Part shown: piece by piece, positions 24,884 to 32,089 of the stretch
Layout of the letters: each line of letters starts with the position of its first letter
How positions within the stretch are numbered: the first letter of the stretch is position 1
DNA from: Acidaminococcus sp.
Lineage (GTDB): Bacteria; Bacillota; Negativicutes; Acidaminococcales; Acidaminococcaceae
Length of the DNA: 34,874 nt
Assembly (NCBI GenBank): GCA_019416065.1
Contig: DXYB01000021.1
Location: 1 to 34,874, forward strand
Direction of reading: 5' to 3'
Translations under genes and position numbers: made by a program
The notes under the pieces: generated by a model
What the model was told of the DNA's origin: nothing
Seen by the model: the letters and a program-made list of their open reading frames with translations, nothing else
Databases searched by the model: none

Positions 24884-25708
24884 CTAGAAAGCAGGCAGGA
24901 TAGCGCCTTTATACTGGGTATTGATAAAGTTTTTCACATCGTCGCTTTGTAGCGCTTTCATCAGTTTTTGAATTTCCGGCCGGTTTTCGTCTCCTTTGCG
25001 CACAGCGATGATATTCGCGTAGGGAGAATCCTTGGCTTCAATAAATAGAGCGTCTTTTGCAGGATTGAGCTTCGCTTCCATGGCAAAGTTGGAATTGATG
25101 ACTGCGATATCCATATCTTCCAAGGTCCGTGGCAGCATCGCTGCCTCTGCTTCCGTTATCTGGAGATGTTTGGGGTTATTGGTGATGTCACTCACGGTTG
25201 CAGAAATCCCTACACCGTCCTTTAATTGCAAAAGGCCTGCTTTTTCCAAGATGACCAGTGCCCGGCCACCATTCGTAGGATCATTGGGGATTGCCACTTT
25301 GGCACCATCTTTCAATTCTTTTAGATCTTTGATTTTTTTGCTGTAAACACCCATAGGTTCAATGTGGACATTACCGGCAGATACGAGGTCCAATTTCCGC
25401 TCGGAAGCAAATTTTTCCAGATAAGGTTTATGCTGGAAAAAGTTTGCATCCAGTTCTTTATCGGAAAGGCTCAAGTTCGGTTTTACATAATCGGTGAATT
25501 CCACCACTTGTAAATCAATGCCCTCTTTTTCTAATACCGGTTTAATATGGTTTAAGATTTCTGCGTGGGGGACAGGAGTTGCTCCCACTTTTAAGACCAC
25601 TTTTTTGCCGCTGTCTGCTACTGGTTTGTCATTGCCGCCACAACCAGCCACGGCCCCAGTCAGTGCTAGCATGCCACAAAGTACCACTACCCATTTTTGT
25701 AATTTCAT
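24884..25708 (-). CDS. metQ: MetQ/NlpA family methionine-binding lipoprotein
   Basis: This is the solute-binding lipoprotein of a methionine ABC importer (MetNIQ). The 274-residue precursor has a lipoprotein signal peptide ending in 'GAVAGC' with lipidated C23. The mature part shows 'GATPVPHAEIL', 'EFTDYVKPNLSL', 'LDANFFQHKPYLE' and 'AIPNDPTNGGRALVIL', all characteristic of the NlpA family. D-methionine, L-methionine or dipeptides are possible ligands in the family. No metN or metI is adjacent; instead it follows the malic enzyme by 16 bases in the same operon, with ribosome-binding site GGGAGGCGG. Confidence 0.92.
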   Translation of the reverse strand: MKLQKWVVVLCGMLALTGAVAGCGGNDKPVADSGKKVVLKVGATPVPHAEILNHIKPVLEKEGIDLQVVEFTDYVKPNLSLSDKELDANFFQHKPYLEKFASERKLDLVSAGNVHIEPMGVYSKKIKDLKELKDGAKVAIPNDPTNGGRALVILEKAGLLQLKDGVGISATVSDITNNPKHLQITEAEAAMLPRTLEDMDIAVINSNFAMEAKLNPAKDALFIEAKDSPYANIIAVRKGDENRPEIQKLMKALQSDDVKNFINTQYKGAILPAF

Positions 25709-25724
25709 AACTACCGCCTCCCAA

Positions 25725-26975
25725 TTACTTGTTCCAGTTTCTTTCTACCCGTTCTGCCGCTTCCCGGCGAATTTCTTCTACATCCCGGCGCACTCTTGCG
25801 ATTCCCTGTTCCATGGCTTTTCGAGCAACGGCTGCCGCAATAGCTGGAACGATTCTCCTGTCAAAGGCCCCAGGCACTACATAATCTGCTCGGAGATCTT
25901 TTTCTTCAATCAAATCTGCAATGGCATGTACCGCTGCCACTTTCATTTCTTCGGTAATGGCTTTGGCTCGTACATCCAAAGCCCCTCGGAACATACCTGG
26001 GAATACGCACACATTATTGACCTGGTTGGGGGCATCGCTGCGACCCGTACCAGCTACAGCAGCACCTGCCGCTTTGGCTTCTTCATAAGTCGTTTCCGGT
26101 ACTGGGTTTGCGAGGGCAAAGACCACCGGATCCTTACCCATGCTTTGAATAATCTCTTTCGTGAAAAGACGGGGTGCGGATACCCCGATGAGGACATCGG
26201 CCTCTTTAACAGCCCCGGCCAGATTGCCTTGGTAATGCCCAGGGTTGGTGACACTGGCAAGATAGGCTGTCGCCATATCCATGGTTCCCGGCCGTCCTTC
26301 AGAGACTGCGCCATCCACGTCAACCATAATCAAATTTTTTACGCCCAGTTTGACCAGCAGTTTCCCTATGGCACTGCCGGCAGCCCCACAGCCGTTTACT
26401 ACCGCTTTAATCTTATGGATGTCTTTTTTCAGGTAGCGCAAGGCACCTGTAACCGCAGCACAGGCAATGATGGCCGTGCCGTGCTGGTCATCATGAAATA
26501 CCGGAATCTGGCAACGTTTAATGAGTTCTGCTTCAATTTCATAACATTTGGGGGAAGCTATGTCCTCCAGATTAATGCCACCAAAGGAGGGTTGAAGATT
26601 TTCCACGATCTGAACAAATTCTGCCGTGTCCTTGGTTCCGATGCAAATAGGTACTGCATCTACGTCCCCAAATTTTTTATACAGGACAGCCTTTCCTTCC
26701 ATTACGGGCATAGCTGCTTCCGGTCCAATATCTCCCAGTCCTAATACCCTGGTACCATCGCTGATGACGGCCACCATATTACCCCGGCAGGTGTATTCAA
26801 AAGATAGCTCTGGGTTGTCTTTGATTTTTCGACAAGGTTCTGCTACGCCCGGAGTATAGGCTACCGATAAATCATGTCCGTCTTCTAGTGGAACTTTACA
26901 CCGCACTTCCAGCTTTCCGTGATTTTTTGCATGGAGTGCAAGTGCTTCCTGATTTAGTGTTTCTGTATCAGCCAT
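25725..26975 (-). CDS. NAD(P)-dependent malic enzyme
   Basis: The enzyme oxidatively decarboxylates malate to pyruvate and CO2. At 416 residues it is the short bacterial form without the phosphotransacetylase-like extension. Visible features are 'VAYTPGVAEPC' with the catalytic Tyr, 'VISDGTRVLGLGDIG', the metal-binding 'FHDDQHGTAII' segment, and the Rossmann motif 'VVNGCGAAGSAIGKLL'. NAD versus NADP preference cannot be told. Ribosome-binding site AAGGGGAGGG. It sits downstream of the phosphodiesterase gene (16-base gap) and upstream of metQ. Confidence 0.94.
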   Translation of the reverse strand: MADTETLNQEALALHAKNHGKLEVRCKVPLEDGHDLSVAYTPGVAEPCRKIKDNPELSFEYTCRGNMVAVISDGTRVLGLGDIGPEAAMPVMEGKAVLYKKFGDVDAVPICIGTKDTAEFVQIVENLQPSFGGINLEDIASPKCYEIEAELIKRCQIPVFHDDQHGTAIIACAAVTGALRYLKKDIHKIKAVVNGCGAAGSAIGKLLVKLGVKNLIMVDVDGAVSEGRPGTMDMATAYLASVTNPGHYQGNLAGAVKEADVLIGVSAPRLFTKEIIQSMGKDPVVFALANPVPETTYEEAKAAGAAVAGTGRSDAPNQVNNVCVFPGMFRGALDVRAKAITEEMKVAAVHAIADLIEEKDLRADYVVPGAFDRRIVPAIAAAVARKAMEQGIARVRRDVEEIRREAAERVERNWNK

Positions 26976-26991
26976 CTAGGTCCCTCCCCTT

Positions 26992-27471
26992 TTATTGTAC
27001 CTCTTTGACTTCAAAAGTAGCTTCACAATTTTCCTGCAGCGTCAGAATCCCATAGGTTGGCATCCCGTTCCGTGGCCTGGCTGGGCTGCCCGGATTTACG
27101 CAAAGGATACCATCTTTTTTTTCACATACCGGAACGTGAATATGTCCGAACACGACAATATCCGCTTGTTTCTCCATGCCCCAATAATACAGCCTACTAA
27201 AATCCATTCCCCACACGTAACGGTTTCCATGGGTCATGGCAATAGTAAAGCCTTCCTGGCGAATAACCAATTCTGTGGCCGCTCGCCCTTCGTATAAATC
27301 ACAATTGCCACATACTGCCATGACGGGAAGATTAGTCTCCGCTTCAATATAGGGAGCATCCTGGCTATAATCCCCGGCGTGCAGCCATAAATCCACAGGA
27401 CCAGCCTGATCCAGCACTTTTTGCAAGGCTTTTAGATCCCCATGGGTATCACTGACGATGCCGATTCTCAT
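26992..27471 (-). CDS. YfcE/MJ0936-family metallophosphoesterase
   Basis: The 159-residue protein carries the calcineurin-like phosphoesterase motifs in order: 'SDTHGD', 'HAGDYSQD', 'GNCD', 'THGNRY' and 'GHIHVP', which bind two metal ions. YfcE-type enzymes hydrolyse phosphodiesters such as bis-p-nitrophenyl phosphate in vitro; the cellular substrate is unknown. The start at 27471 overlaps the rdgB stop by 4 bases (ATGA) and lies 8 bases after an AAGG site, preferable to the upstream ATG at 27489. Coupling of rdgB to this phosphodiesterase is common in Firmicutes. Confidence 0.92.
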   Translation of the reverse strand: MRIGIVSDTHGDLKALQKVLDQAGPVDLWLHAGDYSQDAPYIEAETNLPVMAVCGNCDLYEGRAATELVIRQEGFTIAMTHGNRYVWGMDFSRLYYWGMEKQADIVVFGHIHVPVCEKKDGILCVNPGSPARPRNGMPTYGILTLQENCEATFEVKEVQ

Positions 27472-28067
27472 TTTTTCATCCTTTTCCATTGGCTGACTAG
27501 TTTCCGGATAGCCTTGGCCCTGTGACTAACACCATTTTTTTCTTCCATGGTAGCTTCTCCCATAGGCTTATGGAGCTCGGTAGACCAAAAGAGTGGATCA
27601 TAGCCAAATCCATGGGTACCGTGAGGATCGTGGAGCAATATGCCTTCACAAATACCTGAACTTTCCAAAATAATCTTTCCTTCCGGATCGGCTATGGCAA
27701 GAGCGCAAAAATACCGGCAATTGCGGCGGCACTGCATGCGCATGTTACGCAACAATAGCTCATTATTTTCCTCATCGGTCGCTTCTTCTCCGGCATAGCG
27801 GGCACTGCGCACGCCCGGTGCCCCTTTAAGGCTCAATACTTCCAGACCCGAGTCATCCGCCAGACAAAGCTTGCCCAGTGCCTGGGCATAATACCGTGCT
27901 TTCAATCGAGCATTTTGGGCAAATGTACGTCCTGTTTCTTCTGGTTCCTCTACGTGGGGATAATCGCTGAGGCAGGTAAATGTAATACCCAATTCCTGCA
28001 TCAGTACCTTAAATTCTTCCACCTTGCCTTGGTTATGGGTTGCAATAACAATTTCTTGCATAGTCAC
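27468..28067 (-). CDS. rdgB: XTP/dITP diphosphatase (RdgB/HAM1)
   Basis: The enzyme hydrolyses dITP, ITP and XTP to monophosphates, keeping deaminated purines out of nucleic acids. The 199-residue protein shows the N-terminal 'IATHNQGKVEEFK', 'LADDSGLEVLSLKGAPGVRSARYAG', 'HGFGYDPLF' and 'SHRAKAIRKL' motifs of the family. The first codon of the frame is GTG, 9 bases after AGG; an ATG two codons later is less well spaced. It is the first gene of the rdgB–yfcE–malic enzyme–metQ operon. Confidence 0.95.
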   Translation of the reverse strand: MTMQEIVIATHNQGKVEEFKVLMQELGITFTCLSDYPHVEEPEETGRTFAQNARLKARYYAQALGKLCLADDSGLEVLSLKGAPGVRSARYAGEEATDEENNELLLRNMRMQCRRNCRYFCALAIADPEGKIILESSGICEGILLHDPHGTHGFGYDPLFWSTELHKPMGEATMEEKNGVSHRAKAIRKLVSQWKRMKK

Positions 28068-28143
28068 ACCATCTTTCCTATAATCGTATTCATTTTACCT
28101 GTTTTTTTAAGAGAAACCCAGTCAGAATCAAAAACTGCTACAC

Positions 28144-28203
28144 AAAAACAAGCTGTCTCCCTTACGCCGAACATCACTGTTCCGGCAAAGAGAAAGCAGC
28201 TTG
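28144..28203 (-). terminator. Terminator after the CofE-like gene
   Basis: A long imperfect hairpin on the minus strand has an outer CAAGCTG/CAGCTTG stem and an inner GCCGGAACA-type stem with a small bulge. It is followed by TTTTT at 28144–28148, and begins 11 bases after the gene's stop codon. No other element was seen in this 146-base gap apart from the rdgB leader. Confidence 0.75.
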
Positions 28204-28213
28204 CTTATTTGGG

Positions 28214-28885
28214 TTAGCGAATATAATTTTTGATGACGCAGATAGGGGTTTTCTGACTGGCATTGCCAAAGGGGTTATCAATGAGAATTTTTTCCACCAA
28301 CCGAGGATCTACACCCCGGGTGCATCCCAGGCAAGCAGAGCGATGCAAGTCATTCACATCGGCAATCGCAGCTCCAAAACAGCCAGTGGCTTCCTTGATG
28401 GCATTGCATACCTTCACCGGATCCTTCGGGCCCAGTACAATATGTTTATCATACGGAGGCATGGTTCCGGTACAATCATCAATCAGTTTGGCCTGCCAGC
28501 CTCCCAGGCGGTAAAACCATCCTGGTTTGCCCAAAACTTTCATAAAAAAACCGATCACAACGGCCATAAGAACCCGCAACGTACCGGATTCGTTAAGCAG
28601 TACTTGCATAGCAGACCAATTCCCAATACTACCATACCCGGGAAATAGCTGGCTTAGGACCTTTGCCGCACAGGAAATCTTCAGGCTCTCCGGACGTACT
28701 ACCCCGCCCTGGGTAATTGCCACTACGCTTTCTGCCGTACACACCACATCCTCAGGACCGATTTTATCCCCACCATATTCCCGAATTGCATCTACAATGC
28801 TGTCATGTTCTGTAAGGATACGGGTAGGGATAGGAATAATTTCATACCCTTCTTTTTCGCTGATTCCTTTTGCCATGTCATCCAT
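28214..28885 (-). CDS. CofE-like (F420-0:gamma-glutamyl ligase family) protein
   Basis: The 223-residue protein resembles the CofE domain: 'IIPIPTRILTEHDSIVDAI' and 'KIGPEDVVCTAESVVAITQGGVV' correspond to the N-terminal CofE strands, and 'DDCTGTMPPYDKHIVLGPKDPVKV' and 'GCFGAAIADVNDLHRS' follow. CofE adds glutamate to coenzyme F420-0 with GTP. F420 biosynthesis is not expected in this type of organism, and no other F420 gene is in the window, so the substrate is probably a different carboxylate. A hydrophobic segment ('LMAVVIGFFMKVLG') occurs mid-protein. The ATG at 28885 overlaps the upstream gene by 8 bases and is preferred over GTG at 28894 because of a GGGGG site 8 bases upstream. Confidence 0.7.
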   Translation of the reverse strand: MDDMAKGISEKEGYEIIPIPTRILTEHDSIVDAIREYGGDKIGPEDVVCTAESVVAITQGGVVRPESLKISCAAKVLSQLFPGYGSIGNWSAMQVLLNESGTLRVLMAVVIGFFMKVLGKPGWFYRLGGWQAKLIDDCTGTMPPYDKHIVLGPKDPVKVCNAIKEATGCFGAAIADVNDLHRSACLGCTRGVDPRLVEKILIDNPFGNASQKTPICVIKNYIR

Positions 28886-29417
28886 TGTAAGCACCCCCAG
28901 CCAGTTTTCTTGCTTCTGCTCCCAAAATGGTCACGAAATATTTCCGCACATAGTGCGCTTTCCGTCCTACGCCGCAAAGATAGATCGCCGCATCCATATC
29001 CACTAAATGAGAGAGCACTTCCAGCATATCTTTACCATCTCTGGCAGAAAGCACCAGCGTCACAACAAGATTCCATGCCTCATGAGGTTGGAGCACCAAT
29101 GCTTCAAAATAGTTGTCACTGCGGCGCCTGTCGTCTTTTTCCACTCTCCCCCAAGCCACGGCATCAGGAAATTGTTCTTGGGGCAGATAGGGACGCAGAA
29201 AACAATCTGTGATAGCCGCAACTTCACTGCCATTATTACGCAACGGCACCGTAAAAGACAGCACCGCATGGTCTTTGTTCAGGGACTCCAATTTTAGTGG
29301 AGATTTTTCATCCACCATGACCTCAGCCCCATCTGTCGGCTTTAGAAACGCATAGACGGCCATCACCAATAGACCCAGTACGCAAAGCCCCAGAAGCAAT
29401 AAGAGTACATTCATCAT
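28878..29417 (-). CDS. Unrecognised membrane-anchored protein
   Basis: I do not recognise this 179-residue protein. It has one N-terminal hydrophobic helix (about residues 4–25, leucine-rich with no lipobox), followed by a region that looks like a small beta-sandwich ('LNKDHAVLSFTVPLRNNGSEVAAITDC', in part comparable to LEA14/FxLYD-type folds that carry 'NNG' turns). The C-terminal helix is basic. The likely topology is a single anchor with the rest outside the cytoplasm. The start overlaps the thioesterase stop by 4 bases, and its end overlaps the CofE-like gene, so all three are coupled. Confidence 0.65.
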   Translation of the reverse strand: MMNVLLLLLGLCVLGLLVMAVYAFLKPTDGAEVMVDEKSPLKLESLNKDHAVLSFTVPLRNNGSEVAAITDCFLRPYLPQEQFPDAVAWGRVEKDDRRRSDNYFEALVLQPHEAWNLVVTLVLSARDGKDMLEVLSHLVDMDAAIYLCGVGRKAHYVRKYFVTILGAEARKLAGGAYNG

Positions 29418-29836
29418 TCTTCGTTCTTCCTTTCTTTAGCGGCTACCTGCCGCAATGTTTCATAGGCATCCAAAGTCAGTCGTTTAGGTTTGCCCGTCAA
29501 ATCCGTAAATGCATTGGTAGAATCCCCTTCTACCAAAATAGCTCCGTCGCTTTTCCGCAGTACCTGGTAGGAAAAGCAAAACTTGACCCGATCCACATGC
29601 GTCATCCTCGTAACGACCTGGTATATATCATCAAACCGGGCGGATTGGCGAAACCTAGCGTGGACATCCACAATAGGAACCTGGTACCCCTTTTCCCTAA
29701 GCTCCGTCAGGGCAATGCCACAGGCACGGAAATACGCCACCCTTCCCATTTCAAACCAGCGCAGGTAATTGGTATGGTGCACCACGCCCATTAGGTCCGT
29801 CTCAGAAAAGCGCACCCGATCTTCAATCGTTACCAC
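29414..29836 (-). CDS. YbgC/FcbC-family acyl-CoA thioesterase
   Basis: The 140-residue hotdog-fold protein has the family signature 'RVRFSETDLMGVVHHTNYLRWFE', including the catalytic aspartate (TDLMG) and 'HTNYLRWFE'. Members hydrolyse acyl-CoA or 4-hydroxybenzoyl-CoA esters; the substrate here is unknown. The frame could begin at a TTG (29866), but the GTG at 29836 lies six bases after an AGAAGGA site and gives a normal-length N-terminus. It heads the operon with the membrane protein and CofE-like genes, behind the promoter at 29884–29892. Confidence 0.87.
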   Translation of the reverse strand: MVTIEDRVRFSETDLMGVVHHTNYLRWFEMGRVAYFRACGIALTELREKGYQVPIVDVHARFRQSARFDDIYQVVTRMTHVDRVKFCFSYQVLRKSDGAILVEGDSTNAFTDLTGKPKRLTLDAYETLRQVAAKERKNEE

Positions 29837-29883
29837 TTGGCATCCTTCTTTCTCCGCCTTTTTCAATGCTTCATAGCCTGCCT

Positions 29884-29892
29884 ATTATACCA
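29884..29892 (-). promoter_or_regulatory. Extended −10 promoter for the thioesterase operon
   Basis: TGGTATAAT on the minus strand, just downstream of the tRNA terminator. No −35 consensus; a T-rich tract occupies that position. Confidence 0.5.
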
Positions 29893-29905
29893 CATACAGG
29901 GCAAG

Positions 29906-29941
29906 AAAAAAACCTCATCCCACAGGTCCTGTGAAATGAGG
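29906..29941 (-). terminator. Terminator of tRNA-Arg
   Basis: A 13-bp stem on the minus strand (CCTCATTTCACAG / CTGTGGGATGAGG with two G·U pairs) and a 3-base loop are followed by seven T residues. Confidence 0.88.
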
Positions 29942-29956
29942 TCATCTTTACAAACA

Positions 29957-30031
29957 TGGTACGCCTGAGTGGAATCGAACCACCGCACACGGCTCCGGAG
30001 GCCGTTGCTCTATCCACTGAGCTACAGGCGT
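29957..30031 (-). tRNA. tRNA-Arg (anticodon CCG), CCA encoded
   Basis: The minus strand folds as a complete tRNA: 7-bp acceptor stem ACGCCTG/CAGGCGT, a D-arm with GTAGCTCAGTGGATAGAGC, anticodon stem ACGGC/GCCGT with loop CTCCGGA (anticodon CCG, reading CGG), a T-arm with GGTTCGATTCC, discriminator A and an encoded CCA end. It is a single gene flanked by its own promoter and terminator. Confidence 0.97.
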
Positions 30032-30052
30032 ATGTTCTTACGAACGAAAAAG

Positions 30053-30081
30053 ATTATAGCATAATAAAGCAGAAAGTTCAA
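30053..30081 (-). promoter_or_regulatory. Promoter of tRNA-Arg
   Basis: TTGAAC and TATAAT on the minus strand at 17-base spacing with TGC before the −10. The −10 is 21 bases from the mature tRNA 5' end. Confidence 0.75.
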
Positions 30082-30093
30082 GAGGCATTTTGG

Positions 30094-30112
30094 AAAAAGG
30101 CTGGTAAGCAGC
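30094..30112 (-). terminator. Weak terminator after the histidine kinase gene
   Basis: GCTG/CAGC with a 5-base loop followed by CTTTTT on the minus strand, about 40 bases after the stop codon. The stem is only 4 bp, so the call is tentative. Confidence 0.35.
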
Positions 30113-30152
30113 ATCGTATAACCAAAGATTAACTGTCTGTGCTCCTTCGCCC

Positions 30153-31406
30153 CTAAAACGTCACACCAAAAGTAATAACTCCATCTTTGAAATGTACCGC
30201 AATTTCCCCGCCTAAAACGCGTACTGCTTCCTGAGCCATGGAAAGCCCAATCCCATATCCTTGTTGGGTACTGTTATGGGACTCATCCCCCCGGTAAAAT
30301 CGCTCAAAGAAATGCGTATAATCCGTATTGGCACCATTTTCATAAGAGTTGGACACGGTAGCGGAAAAATGTTCCTTATCCCCAGTTAAAGCAGCAGTGA
30401 TCGTCCCTTTTTCATCGCAGTATTTTGTGGCATTGTCCATTAAAATAGTAAAGATCTCATATAGATATTTTTCATTGGACGAAGCAACAATCCCCTCTGG
30501 GATTTCCTGCACCAGCGTTTTTTGCTGACCCTGGACCAACGGTGCAAAAGATTCCACAGCTTCGTGAAAGATCCGGCTGATATCCACCTGACTTTTTTCC
30601 AACGTCTGTTGTGCTTTTTCGCCGAGCTTAGCCAGCATGATCAGCTCATTAATGAGCCGTGTAACCCGTTGTACCTGAAAAAGGATATTGTCCGTCCACT
30701 GGCTTTTGCCATTAATCAGCTCCATGGCTTCTGCGTTAGCGGAAATAATGGCCACAGGGGTTTTGAGCTCATGCCCTGCGTTAGTGATAAAGCGTTTCTG
30801 GTTATCCATGTTTTCCACAAAGGGATGAATCGCCCAATTGCACAAAACCAAAAGAATCCCCATATAAAGCACTATGCAGATAAGGCCAAAGCGAAGGGAA
30901 TACCGCATAAAGGCATCTACTGCAGCCACATCCCGGGTACAATCCAAAACCACCACGATCTTGCTGCCATCACTAAGCGTACGAACATGGAAGGCATAAC
31001 TGGCCCTGTCCCGTTTGAACATACCCCAGTCCGTCTTTTCCTCCGCCAGATGTCTGGCTGTTTCCAGGGCCTCTTTTTCTGTGAAAGCGGAAATATTGGA
31101 GAGATTCAGCCGCTTATACTGCTCCCTATTGTCCATAATTACGCTGAAATACCGAATTTGATGGGCAAATTCTGGGGTATCATTATACCAGTCCGGATCC
31201 GTCAGCCAACCTTCTGTCACAGCTGGCTGCGTTTGGGGCATAATTCCATTGTTCTGGCTGATGACCGTGAGCAGATGATCCACTTCTGACCGCATTTTCA
31301 TATAGCCGATGGTATTGATGAGCCCTAAGGCTCCTGCCAAAATAATGACTACGGCAATAAAGGCCATCAGGATAAATTTACGTCGCAGACGCCGGATCAT
31401 ATCCAT
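30153..31406 (-). CDS. Membrane sensor histidine kinase
   Basis: The 417-residue kinase has two transmembrane helices (about 11–33 and 171–192) enclosing an extracytoplasmic region of about 135 residues of unrecognised type. There is no obvious HAMP domain. The HisKA box 'ITNAGHELKTPVAI' places the phosphoaccepting histidine at H212. The ATPase domain has the N-box D324–N325 ('LMDNATKYC') and G2 'GYGIGLS' at 383–389. The usual G1 'DxG' is replaced by 'VSNSYENG', as in some divergent Firmicutes kinases. The signal is unknown. It follows the response regulator by 8 bases with a GAGG site. Confidence 0.92.
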   Translation of the reverse strand: MDMIRRLRRKFILMAFIAVVIILAGALGLINTIGYMKMRSEVDHLLTVISQNNGIMPQTQPAVTEGWLTDPDWYNDTPEFAHQIRYFSVIMDNREQYKRLNLSNISAFTEKEALETARHLAEEKTDWGMFKRDRASYAFHVRTLSDGSKIVVVLDCTRDVAAVDAFMRYSLRFGLICIVLYMGILLVLCNWAIHPFVENMDNQKRFITNAGHELKTPVAIISANAEAMELINGKSQWTDNILFQVQRVTRLINELIMLAKLGEKAQQTLEKSQVDISRIFHEAVESFAPLVQGQQKTLVQEIPEGIVASSNEKYLYEIFTILMDNATKYCDEKGTITAALTGDKEHFSATVSNSYENGANTDYTHFFERFYRGDESHNSTQQGYGIGLSMAQEAVRVLGGEIAVHFKDGVITFGVTF

Positions 31407-31414
31407 AAAATTCC

Positions 31415-32089
31415 TCAGCTTTCCATTTCTACTAGCCGATAGGCTCCGTTACGCTGTCCGTCAATGGTCAGGCTGCCGCCAATGGCGCGCAGTTTTTCCC
31501 GTAAATAGGACACATAAATCCATACAATCCCTTGATCTTCTCCGGTTTCGTCCTTCCACACATGGTCAAATAAAACTTGGGTGTCCACTTTTTTCCCAGG
31601 ATGCAGCATAAAATACTTCATTAGCTGGGTTTCTTTGCTGGATAGCCGCACGGCCGATTTGCTGGATAGTTCCCCTTCCGCACAGTCCAGCGTCACACTG
31701 CCTTGCTGCAAGCGATCCTGTCCAAATTCTTTTTGCCGCCGCAACAAGCTGCGTAAGCGTGCCAGGAGTTCTCCCATGGCAAATGGTTTGGTGAGATAGT
31801 CGTCCGCTCCCGCATCCAGGCCCTGAATCCTGTCGTCCACTTCCGCCTTGGCCGTCAGCATAATAACGGGAGTTCGATCTCCTTCCTGTCGCAGTTCCGT
31901 AATTGCGGTAATGCCGTCCTTAACCGGCATCATAATATCAAAAACCATGGCATCATAAACATTTTCCCGGGCCAAGTTCTGGGCTATGGCGCCATTTGCT
32001 GCGGTATCTACTTGATACCCCTCATGTTCCATCACGGCTTTAAGGGCCATGGACATTGCTTGTTCATCTTCTGCAACCAAAATTTTCAC
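31415..32089 (-). CDS. OmpR/PhoB-family response regulator
   Basis: The 224-residue protein has a receiver domain with the acidic pair in 'VAEDE', phosphoacceptor D51 in 'VFDIMMPVKDG', and the conserved Lys in 'DYLTKPF'. A C-terminal winged helix (about 130–222, 'LSSKETQLMKYFMLHPGK' and 'VSYLREKL') binds DNA. The start is GTG, overlapping the stop of the upstream alarmone synthetase gene by 4 bases (GTGA), so the two are translationally coupled. The histidine kinase follows. Target genes are not evident from the window. Confidence 0.94.
   Translation of the reverse strand: MKILVAEDEQAMSMALKAVMEHEGYQVDTAANGAIAQNLARENVYDAMVFDIMMPVKDGITAITELRQEGDRTPVIMLTAKAEVDDRIQGLDAGADDYLTKPFAMGELLARLRSLLRRQKEFGQDRLQQGSVTLDCAEGELSSKSAVRLSSKETQLMKYFMLHPGKKVDTQVLFDHVWKDETGEDQGIVWIYVSYLREKLRAIGGSLTIDGQRNGAYRLVEMES

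Noticed and set aside
25709..25724. Expected SAM riboswitch upstream of metQ
   Set aside because: The gap to malic enzyme is only 16 bases, so no room exists for an S-box; none was seen upstream of rdgB either.
25494..26744. 416-codon plus-strand open frame
   Set aside because: It is antisense to metQ and malic enzyme, both clear families with ribosome-binding sites; its translation is low-complexity in the way of shadow frames and matches nothing known.
29957..30031. tRNA-Arg as an integration site
   Set aside because: No integrase or repeat of the tRNA 3' end was found on either side within the window.
30522..31289. 255-codon plus-strand open frame
   Set aside because: Antisense to the histidine kinase; no recognisable domain or ribosome-binding site.
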